From positions 31,902-95,901 of the forward strand of contig NZ_VOHA01000026.1 of assembly GCF_007859315.1 (NCBI RefSeq): a DNA stretch of 64,000 nucleotides, read 5' to 3'. Position 1 is the stretch's first letter. Every line of letters begins with the position of its first letter. Made by a program: the position numbers and the translations under genes. This DNA is from Reyranella sp. CPCC 100927. GTDB taxonomy: Bacteria; Pseudomonadota; Alphaproteobacteria; Reyranellales; Reyranellaceae. This document shows positions 57,572 to 64,000 of this stretch, one piece after another. The notes under the pieces were generated by a model. It did no database searches. It saw nothing but the letters and a program-made list of their open reading frames with translations, and was not told the origin of the DNA.

Positions 57572-58849
57572 CTAACCCCAGGTGTCCGCAGTGATGCTCT
57601 TGTACCAGTTGACGGTGTATTCCGCCTCGAGCTTGCGTTCGTTCAGCGCCGTCGGCGTCTTCACGCTGACGCCGCCCGAGTTGGGCGTCGTGACGATGAC
57701 CTTGTCGGCATTCACCTGATAGACGTCGGTGGTCGATATGCCGTAGTCCGGCGTCACCAGGCTGTAGCAGATGTTGAGCAGCGCCGGGCCATCGGCCGCC
57801 TTGCCGGCGAGAATGGCTACGATGGCGGCCGCCACGACCTTGCCCTGCACGTTGGCGGATGAGCCCGACTTCGGCATGGCGCCGGCAATCGATGCGTCGC
57901 CCACGATGTAGACGTTCTGCGCCTTGGCCGATGCGAAGGTCGTGGGATCGACCGGACACCAGCCGTTCTCCGCCACCAGGCCAGCGGTCTGCGCGATGGC
58001 CCCGGCACGCTGCGGCGGGATGACGTTGATGACGGCGCCCGTCTCGTTGCCGAAGCCCGACTTCACCGTCATGGAGGTGGGATCGACGCTCTCGACCTTG
58101 CCGCCGTCCTTGCCCGAGATCCAGGTGATCATGCCGGGGAACTCGCTTTCCCAGGCGGCCTGGAACAGGCCCTGCTTGGAGAACGCGTCCTTGGCGTCGA
58201 GCACCAGGATCTTGGACTTCGGCTTGTTGTTCTTGAGGTACCACGCCACGACGCTGACGCGCTCGTAGGGCCCCGGCGGACAGCGGAACGGATTACCCGG
58301 CGCGCACAGGATGAAGGTGCCGCCGTCGGGCATCGCCTCGAGCTGGCGTCGCAGCAGCAGGGTCTGCGGCCCGGCCTTCCAGGCGTGCGGCATCTTCTCG
58401 GACGCCGCTTCGCTGTAGCCCGGCACGCCGGCGTAGTTCAGCTCGATGCCCGGCGCCACGACCAGCTTGTCGTAGGAAAGCTTGGTGCCGTCGCGCAGGG
58501 TCACCAGACGGCCGGTGGTATCGACCGCGGTGGCCTCGCCCTTGACGACCTTCACGCCGGCCTTGGTCAGTCCGTCGAAGCCGTGAGTGATGTCCTCGAT
58601 CTTGCGGAAACCCGCCACGACGTAGTTCGAGAACGGGCAGGTGATGAAGCGGTCGTCGCGCTCGACCAGGGTCACGTCGAGCGCCGCGTTCAGGCGCTTC
58701 AGGTAGCGGGCTGTCGTGGCGCCGCCGAAGCCGGCACCGATCACGACGACCCGACCGGCGGCACCCTGCGCCAGTGCCGGCATGCCGATGACACCCAGGC
58801 CGGCAGCAGCGCCCACGGTCTTCAGAAGGGAACGGCGTGTCGTGGTCAT
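57572..58849 (-). CDS. fccB: Flavocytochrome c sulfide dehydrogenase flavoprotein subunit
   Basis: A 425-residue exported flavoprotein. The N-terminus TTTRRSLLKTVGAAAGLGVIGMPALA is a twin-arginine signal. FAD binding: RVVVIGAGFGGATTARYLKRL and NVYIVGDASIAGAMPKSGSSA; FITCPFSNYVV and GNPFRCPPGPYERV hold cysteines of the redox site region, and the C-terminal FCSD domain has LLNICYSLVTPDYGISTTDVYQVN. It oxidises sulfide in the periplasm, passing electrons to the cytochrome encoded just upstream. GGGAGGGG precedes the ATG. Confidence 0.92.
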   Translation of the reverse strand: MTTTRRSLLKTVGAAAGLGVIGMPALAQGAAGRVVVIGAGFGGATTARYLKRLNAALDVTLVERDDRFITCPFSNYVVAGFRKIEDITHGFDGLTKAGVKVVKGEATAVDTTGRLVTLRDGTKLSYDKLVVAPGIELNYAGVPGYSEAASEKMPHAWKAGPQTLLLRRQLEAMPDGGTFILCAPGNPFRCPPGPYERVSVVAWYLKNNKPKSKILVLDAKDAFSKQGLFQAAWESEFPGMITWISGKDGGKVESVDPTSMTVKSGFGNETGAVINVIPPQRAGAIAQTAGLVAENGWCPVDPTTFASAKAQNVYIVGDASIAGAMPKSGSSANVQGKVVAAAIVAILAGKAADGPALLNICYSLVTPDYGISTTDVYQVNADKVIVTTPNSGGVSVKTPTALNERKLEAEYTVNWYKSITADTWG

Positions 58850-58860
58850 GATCCCCTCCC

Positions 58861-59163
58861 CTACTTCAAGGTCGCGATGAAATCGGCGATCGCCACGATC
58901 TGCTCGTCGGTATAGCCCTTGGCGATGCGGTTCATGATCGTGCCCGGTCGCCGGTCCGTCTTGAACTCGGCCATCTGGCGGACGATGTGGTCCTTGGGCA
59001 ACCCGACCAGCGGCGCGATCGGCCCGACGCTCTTGCCGTCGGGTCCATGGCAGACGTAGCAGGCCTGGGCCATCGCCTGACCGGACGGACCCACGGTCTG
59101 CGCCGACGCAACCATCGGCAGCAGGCACGTGACCAGCGCTGCCATCGGACCACGGATGTCCAT
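58861..59163 (-). CDS. Small c-type cytochrome, FccA-like
   Basis: A 100-residue exported monoheme cytochrome: signal MDIRGPMAALVTCLLPMVASAQ, heme motif ACYVCHGPDGKSVG and the axial methionine in PGTIMNRIAKGYTDEQIVAIADFIATLK. Its gene ends 11 bp before the flavoprotein start, the usual fccAB order, so it is the electron acceptor of FccB. GGGGGACG precedes ATG 59163. Confidence 0.9.
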   Translation of the reverse strand: MDIRGPMAALVTCLLPMVASAQTVGPSGQAMAQACYVCHGPDGKSVGPIAPLVGLPKDHIVRQMAEFKTDRRPGTIMNRIAKGYTDEQIVAIADFIATLK

Positions 59164-59315
59164 GGAACGTCCCCCTTGTGTCATTACTTGCCCCAACGCC
59201 CGACTGTACCGCGTGTCGGCGGCGCGCCCAAGTCCGTTCATGTCGACAGTATGATGATCTGGTGACCGGCGATATCGAGGGTGACGCCCAGACCGGCTGA
59301 CACTATCCTGACCAC

Positions 59316-60134
59316 ATGACAGCCCATCGTGACCGATATCTCAAGCGTGGGTTGCGGCGCATCCACGGCTGGCTTTCTCCCTACAGCGCACAGTTCATCC
59401 GATCGGTGACCGACATCCAGGCGCAGGCGGGCGAGACCGGCGCCGTAGCCGAGATCGGCGTACACCACGGCAAGCTGTTCATTTTGCTGGCGTTGTCGGC
59501 GCGCGCCGGTGAAACCGTCCTCGCGATCGATGTCTTCGACGACCAGCACCTCAACGTCGACCAGTCCGGCCGCGGCGATCGCGCCGTCTTTCAGCGGAAC
59601 GTCCAGGCATGGGCACCCGACGCCGACGTGAAGATCGTCCAGAAGTCATCGCTTGATGTGGCCGCCGCCGACATCCTGGCCATGTGTGGCCCCGTGCGCC
59701 TCGCCTCGATCGACGGCGGCCACACCGAGGAATGCGTCCAGAACGATTTGCGGTTGTTCGAGGCGACTCTCGCGCCGCGTGGCGTCGTCATTCTGGACGA
59801 TTACTTCAACCAGTCATGGCCGGGCGTTTCATCGGGGACTGCCCAATACCTGCTGGACCCCACATCGCGGCTGCGGCCCTTCGCCATTTCCCCGAACAAG
59901 CTCTATCTGGCTTTTGACGACGCCCTGGCTTTCTACCGCGCGGCGCTCAGAAACAAGGACGCGTACTACTACGAACGAAGCGCGCGCTTCATGGGCTGCG
60001 ACGTCGACGTTTATGGGACGCACGATCACACCTTCGCCTTCAAGCGCCGCCTGATCGACACCGTCAAGCGCACGCCCCTGGGCCCCCATCTGCGGGCCAT
60101 CTACGCCAGCATGCGGCGGCAGAACGCGCGCTAA
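59316..60134 (+). CDS. Class I SAM methyltransferase (PF13578 type)
   Basis: A 272-residue protein with GAVAEIGVHHGKLFILLALSARAGETVLAIDVFDDQ as AdoMet motif, PVRLASIDGGHTEECVQNDLRLFEATLAPRGVVILDDYFNQSWPGVSSG as the acidic strand region, typical of the family associated with polysaccharide or natural-product loci. It is divergent from fccA and convergent with the SoxD-like gene. Not obviously connected to sulfur oxidation. Confidence 0.8.
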   Translation: MTAHRDRYLKRGLRRIHGWLSPYSAQFIRSVTDIQAQAGETGAVAEIGVHHGKLFILLALSARAGETVLAIDVFDDQHLNVDQSGRGDRAVFQRNVQAWAPDADVKIVQKSSLDVAAADILAMCGPVRLASIDGGHTEECVQNDLRLFEATLAPRGVVILDDYFNQSWPGVSSGTAQYLLDPTSRLRPFAISPNKLYLAFDDALAFYRAALRNKDAYYYERSARFMGCDVDVYGTHDHTFAFKRRLIDTVKRTPLGPHLRAIYASMRRQNAR

Positions 60135-60145
60135 GGGTGACGCCG

Positions 60146-60784
60146 TCAATCCTTCGGCTTACGGCTGGGTGTCACGCCCAGTCGTTCGGCGAGGTCGCTG
60201 GTCACCTTGGGCGGCGCCTTGCGGCAGTTGGTCATGCACGGCGCCGCCGGGCTGGCCGTGTCCGGTCGCGGATCGCCTTCGATGAAACCATCGCGGTTGG
60301 GCAGGCGGATCGCGACCAGGCCAGCGGCATCCAGGGTCGCGTCGGCCGGCAGCAGGTCGTTGAGGTTCAGGATATAGGCAGTGATGGCGTAGACCTCGTC
60401 GTCACTGAGCGACTGCGGCGCCGTGAACGGCATGGTGCGCCGGATGTAGTCGAACAGCGTCGGCGCATAGGGCCAGTAGCTGCCCACGGTCTTGCGCGGA
60501 TCATCCGACGTCAGCGTGCCCTTGCCGCCCATCAGTTCGGGCCAGCGGCCGTTGCCCTCGCCGAACTCGCCATGGCAGCTGGCGCATTGCGACAGATAGA
60601 GTTCCTCACCCTGCTTCACCGTGCCCTTGCCCGGCGGCAAGCCGCGGCCGTCATCGCCGCGGATGTCGATGTCCCAGCCTTTGATCTGCTCGGCGGTGGC
60701 AGGCCGGCCGATGCCGTAGGGGGCGGCTGATTGGGCGTGGGCGCTGCCGCCGAGCAGGAGAGCGGACAAGAGGGCAAGGAACAT
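60146..60784 (-). CDS. soxD: SoxD-like c-type cytochrome
   Basis: A 212-residue exported cytochrome: signal MFLALLSALLLGGSAHAQ, PYGIGRPATAEQIKGWDIDIRGDDGRGLPPGKGTVKQGEELYLSQCASCHGEFGEG with one CxxCH, YAPTLFDYIRRTMPFTAPQSLSDDEVYAITAYILNLN with the axial Met, and the CMTNC tail. Together with the SoxC gene upstream it matches the N-terminal domain of SoxD; the second heme domain of the ~380-residue form is absent. ATG 60784 is immediately after a repeat, which separates it from soxC. Confidence 0.85.
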   Translation of the reverse strand: MFLALLSALLLGGSAHAQSAAPYGIGRPATAEQIKGWDIDIRGDDGRGLPPGKGTVKQGEELYLSQCASCHGEFGEGNGRWPELMGGKGTLTSDDPRKTVGSYWPYAPTLFDYIRRTMPFTAPQSLSDDEVYAITAYILNLNDLLPADATLDAAGLVAIRLPNRDGFIEGDPRPDTASPAAPCMTNCRKAPPKVTSDLAERLGVTPSRKPKD

Positions 60785-60787
60785 GGT

Positions 60788-60863
60788 CCTGGGAGCGCGG
60801 GCGTCTCGCCCGCATCGGCGCGTCGCACCGACGTACGAGCGGGCGAGACACCCGCGCTCCCGG
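60788..60863. repeat. Dispersed palindromic repeat, family D
   Basis: CCTGGGAGCGCGGGCGTCTC with GAGACACCCGCGCTCCCGGG. It forms the whole soxC-soxD spacer, within a transcription unit. Confidence 0.85.
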
Positions 60864-60866
60864 GGT

Positions 60867-62189
60867 TCAGAGGATCTGGACATTGTTCACCGTGCCGTCG
60901 GGGTTCACACGCCAGGTCTGTTGCGCGTTCTTATGGTAGATCGAGTTCACGCCGCGCGCGGCGCGCAGCTGCTCGATGGTGGGCTGCACGTAGCCGGTCT
61001 CGTCGATGGCGCGGCTCTGCACCAGTGTCGGCGCGCCGTCCCAGGTCCACGGCAGCCGGAACCGTGTCAGCGCCTTGCTCAGTACCGGCTCCTGCAGCAC
61101 CGCCGTCTGCCAGTTGTTGCCGCCGTCGACCGACACGTCGACCCGCTTGATGCGGCCATGGCCGCTCCAGGCCAAGCCGCGGATTTCATAGAAACCCTTG
61201 CCGAACTTCAGCGGCTTCTCGGGACAGGGCGCCGTCACCACCGAGTTGGCGTCCATGGTGAAGGTGAACTGGCGCGCTTTGCCGTCCGGCATCAGGTCGG
61301 TGTATTTCGACGTCTCCTCGCGATGATGCCAGGGCCGGTCGCCCAGCTTCAGCCGGCGCAACCACTTCACGTTCACGTTGCCTTCCCAGCCCGGCACCAT
61401 CAGGCGCACGGGATAGCCCTGCTCCGGCCGGATGCGCTCACCGTTCTGCGCATAACAGACGATGCAATCGTCGAGCGCCTTGGCGAGCGGAATCGAGCGC
61501 GTCATCGCCGCACCATCGGCGCCCTCCGCCAGCATCCACTTCGCCTCGGGCAGCACGCCGGCTTCTGCCAGCAGGGTCGAGAGCGCGACGCCCGTCCACT
61601 CGCAGCAATGCACCATGCCATGGGTGAACTGGCAGCCATCCATCTGGGCGCCCTTCCACTCCATGCCGCCGTTGGCCGGGCATTCGAGGAACAGGATGCG
61701 GCTGGTCGACGGAAAGCGCACCAGGTCGTCCATGGTGAAGATCAGCGGCCGCGCGACCATGCCGTGGATCACCAGGCGATGCTGCGCCGGATCGATCTCC
61801 GGCACGCCGGCGTGATGGCGCTCGAAGCACAGACCGCTGGGCGTGATGATGCCGTCGAGTTCCGGCAGCGGCGTGAAGTTCACCGACGACTGCTCGGTCG
61901 CGGTCAGCCATTCGACGTTGCGGCGCACGACGTTCTTTTCGAACGACGACGGCACGCCGTAGGGCTTCTCGTTGACGCCGGTGCCCAGGCTGCGCGTCCA
62001 GTCCGGCACGTTGGGCGGCAGGTTCTCGCTGCCCTTGGCCAGCGCCAGCTTGGGATGCAGCAGTGCGCCGGACGCTGCCGCAACACCGGCGCCCATCAAC
62101 AAACGGCGGCGGGCGGACAGGACGGGCTGGCTCGTCGCGCTCATGGCCGCGACGTGCCGCGCGACCTCGTTGCGATCGTGGGTCGCCAT
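60867..62189 (-). CDS. soxC: Sulfane dehydrogenase molybdoprotein subunit SoxC
   Basis: A 440-residue sulfite-oxidase-family molybdoenzyme with a twin-arginine-like export signal (SARRRLLMGAGVAAASGALLHPKLALA). The molybdenum cysteine lies in ILFLECPANGGMEWKGAQMDGCQFTHGM; VPGWEGNVNVKWLRRLKLGDRPWHHREE and the dimerisation domain RIKRVDVSVDGGNNWQTAVLQEPV follow. With SoxD it oxidises the sulfane sulfur bound to SoxYZ, releasing six electrons. It is 5 bp after soxB. Confidence 0.93.
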   Translation of the reverse strand: MATHDRNEVARHVAAMSATSQPVLSARRRLLMGAGVAAASGALLHPKLALAKGSENLPPNVPDWTRSLGTGVNEKPYGVPSSFEKNVVRRNVEWLTATEQSSVNFTPLPELDGIITPSGLCFERHHAGVPEIDPAQHRLVIHGMVARPLIFTMDDLVRFPSTSRILFLECPANGGMEWKGAQMDGCQFTHGMVHCCEWTGVALSTLLAEAGVLPEAKWMLAEGADGAAMTRSIPLAKALDDCIVCYAQNGERIRPEQGYPVRLMVPGWEGNVNVKWLRRLKLGDRPWHHREETSKYTDLMPDGKARQFTFTMDANSVVTAPCPEKPLKFGKGFYEIRGLAWSGHGRIKRVDVSVDGGNNWQTAVLQEPVLSKALTRFRLPWTWDGAPTLVQSRAIDETGYVQPTIEQLRAARGVNSIYHKNAQQTWRVNPDGTVNNVQIL

Positions 62190-62194
62190 GTCGT

Positions 62195-63901
62195 TTACTC
62201 CGTCATGCCATGTGCGTCGGCACCGATCACCCGCACGGGACGCTTGTCATCCAGCTTCACGGTCGGATTGGCCTTCAGATAGCCGGATACGACGTCGTAC
62301 ACGGCCGGTCCCTGCGTGCCCTCGTTGACCGAGGCCCAGCCGGCCACGACGTAGGTCTTGTCGGCATCGATCCTGTCACCGGTCTTCAGCAAGGTCATGT
62401 CGCTGATGCGCTTGCCCATCGGGGCCCCGACATCGATGGCGTAGGACAGGCCGCCGACCCGCACCATGTCGCCGCCCTGCTGGTAGTAGGGGTCGGGATT
62501 GAAGAGGTTGTCGGCGACATCCTCGAGCACTTCCTTGAGGAAGCTGCCCTTCATTTCGTTGCGGTAGGCCGCGGGATAGGTGATGGCGGTCTGGTTGTAG
62601 ACGTCCTCGACCGTGATGGGCGCGCCCGGCGGCAGCGACGCGCCCCAGCGGAAGCCGGGCGACAGCGCGATCTCGGCATCGCGGCCGGCCAGCAATGCCT
62701 GGCAGATCAGGTCATCCATGGTGCCGCCGAAATTGCCGCGACGGTACAAGGTCGACTCGGTGCGCGCCAGCACCTGCGACAGCATCGCGGCGTGCGGCGC
62801 ACGGATCTTGTCGACCAGCGCCACCATGTCGGGATCCAGCGCAATGACGTCGGCGAAGACGGGGATCAGCTTGAAGCGCCAGGCAGCGACGCGGCGGTCC
62901 TTCACGTCGAGATCCAGGCGGGCAAGGAACTTGCCGTGACTGCCGGACGCCACCAGCAAGGTGTTGCCCACCACGACCGGCTGCGGCAGTGCGTCATGCG
63001 TGTGGCCGGTGAGGATCACGTCGATGCCCGGCACGCGTGCCGCCAGCTTGCGATCGACGTCGAAGCCGTTATGGCTCAACAGCACGACCAGATCGACCTT
63101 CTTCTCCCGCAACGCCGTGACGCGGGCGCGGATCTTGTCCTCCTCGATGCCGAATGACCACTCCGGCACCATCCAGCGCGGATTGGCCACCGGCGTGTAG
63201 GGAAAGGCCTGGCCGATGACACCGATGGACAAGCCGCCGCGCTCGAAGACCGTGTCGGCATCGAACACCGGATCGCCGAAGCCGGTATCCTTCACGTTGC
63301 CGGCGAGGAACGGGAACTTCAGCTGGTCCTTCAGCGCCTTGACCCGCTCGGCGCCATAGGTGAATTCCCAGTGCGCCGTCATGGCGTCGACGCCGAGCGC
63401 GTTCATGGCCTGGACCATGTCGGCGCCTTCGCTCTTCAACGAGGTATAGGAACCCTGCCAGGTGTCGCCGCCGTCGAGCAGCAAGGTACGGCCGGGACGC
63501 GCGGCGCGGATCGCCTTCACCAGGGTCGCGAGGCGATCCAGGCCACCGACGCGGCCGTAGCTCCTGGCCAAGGCCGCGAAATCGACCGCAGCAAGCGCGT
63601 AGGCGTCGGGCGAGCCGGCACGCACGCCGTAGGCCTCCAGCAGCGCCCGTCCGGTGATATGCGGCGCCAGCCCGGTGACCTCGCCGACACCGATATTGAC
63701 CGACGGCTCGCGGAAATAGAGCGGCACCAGCTGGGCATGGATGTCGGTGAAGTTCAGCAGGGTGACCTGGCCCAGCGGCTCGAAGGCCAGCAGCTCGGCC
63801 TGGGTAAGGCGCTGCTGCGCCAGCGCCCGCGATCCGCCCAGCCCGAGCGCACCGGCGGCCAGCCCGAGCTGGATCAGGTCACGGCGTGAGAGATGAGGCA
63901 T
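62195..63901 (-). CDS. soxB: Thiosulfohydrolase SoxB
   Basis: A 568-residue dimanganese hydrolase of the 5'-nucleotidase fold. Twin-arginine signal MPHLSRRDLIQLGLAAGALG; metal motifs NFTDIHAQLVPLYFREPSVN, LLLDGGDTWQGSYTSL, TAHWEFTYG, LLSHNGFDVDRKL and VILTGHTHDALPQPV. It cleaves the sulfonate from SoxYZ-bound thiosulfate in the periplasm. The usual soxXYZA genes would lie upstream beyond 63901, but here the upstream DNA is a repeat remnant followed by direct repeats at 63956-63996. Confidence 0.96.
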   Translation of the reverse strand: MPHLSRRDLIQLGLAAGALGLGGSRALAQQRLTQAELLAFEPLGQVTLLNFTDIHAQLVPLYFREPSVNIGVGEVTGLAPHITGRALLEAYGVRAGSPDAYALAAVDFAALARSYGRVGGLDRLATLVKAIRAARPGRTLLLDGGDTWQGSYTSLKSEGADMVQAMNALGVDAMTAHWEFTYGAERVKALKDQLKFPFLAGNVKDTGFGDPVFDADTVFERGGLSIGVIGQAFPYTPVANPRWMVPEWSFGIEEDKIRARVTALREKKVDLVVLLSHNGFDVDRKLAARVPGIDVILTGHTHDALPQPVVVGNTLLVASGSHGKFLARLDLDVKDRRVAAWRFKLIPVFADVIALDPDMVALVDKIRAPHAAMLSQVLARTESTLYRRGNFGGTMDDLICQALLAGRDAEIALSPGFRWGASLPPGAPITVEDVYNQTAITYPAAYRNEMKGSFLKEVLEDVADNLFNPDPYYQQGGDMVRVGGLSYAIDVGAPMGKRISDMTLLKTGDRIDADKTYVVAGWASVNEGTQGPAVYDVVSGYLKANPTVKLDDKRPVRVIGADAHGMTE

Positions 63902-63955
63902 GGCTCTTTCCCTCCCCCACGCCGTGGAGGAGGTGGCCGAAGGTCTTCAGCCGCA

Positions 63956-63996
63956 ACATGGGTAACAGTTTGTGCTCACCACATGGGTAACAGTTT
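63956..63996. repeat. Two 16-bp direct repeats upstream of soxB, possible end of an insertion sequence
   Basis: ACATGGGTAACAGTTT occurs at 63956-63971 and 63981-63996, spaced 25 bp start to start. Repeated termini of this kind occur in front of transposase genes, so an insertion element may begin here; its coding part would be outside the window. Just before it (63908-63945) lies a remnant of a family B repeat. Confidence 0.4.
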
Positions 63997-64000
63997 TCTC

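Overview
The window is about 64 kb of GC-rich (roughly 65-67 % by eye) chromosomal DNA, with no rRNA, tRNA, phage or CRISPR signal. Gene content points to a metabolically versatile alphaproteobacterium, perhaps Reyranella/Rhodospirillales-like: many TctC receptors, CaiB/MaoC/CoA-lyase genes, sox genes, MmgE/PrpD, and dispersed palindromes of the GTCAT(C/T)CCGAGCG...GAGGGATC type. The genus is an inference and was not searched.

Layout. (1) 1-4.3 kb: AtzE-like amidase with its small AtzG-like partner, a TetR regulator, a divergent M20 amidohydrolase and a class III aminotransferase; the last two carry the same operator-like palindrome. (2) 4.3-12 kb: one minus-strand run, MmgE/PrpD - IclR - MaoC - acyl-CoA dehydrogenase - MaoC - CaiB - CoA-ester lyase - TctC receptor, which looks like a dicarboxylate/CoA-thioester catabolic operon. 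(3) 12-18 kb: aldo/keto reductase, two tandem paralogous methyltransferases of the rickettsial PKMT type, and small housekeeping enzymes. (4) 18-22.8 kb and 45.4-55.2 kb: two dispersed parts of what looks like one sugar-acid regulon (two sugar-phosphate isomerase-like proteins, two DHDPS-superfamily proteins, Gfo/Idh dehydrogenase, enolase-superfamily dehydratase, NAD epimerase, a NitT/Tau-type ABC importer and a complete TctCBA importer). They are tied together by three copies of the palindrome AAGTAACC-N4-(G)GTTAC in front of the transcription units. (5) 23-45 kb: a mosaic of an acyl-CoA ligase, three zincin metalloproteases, an adenylate cyclase, methyltransferases, regulators next to their likely targets, small secreted proteins and efflux pumps. 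(6) 55.4-64 kb: a SelW/Rdx-type selenoprotein whose in-frame UGA makes it invisible to ordinary ORF calling, a polytopic membrane protein, and a sulfur-oxidation block (flavocytochrome c FccAB, SoxD-like cytochrome, SoxC, SoxB).

Two things stand out. First, the window is full of dispersed palindromic elements (about 20 copies in several families). They are not confined to spacers: one 190-bp element sits in frame inside an adenylate cyclase gene, and others form the C-terminal ends of an enolase-superfamily protein and a MocR regulator, in the manner of Rickettsia palindromic elements. Second, the gene at 55450-55668 reads M-K-V-R-I-D-Y-C-G-G-(UGA)-G-Y-K and continues open to a TAG, with a candidate SECIS hairpin just after the UGA, so it very probably encodes a CxxU selenoprotein.
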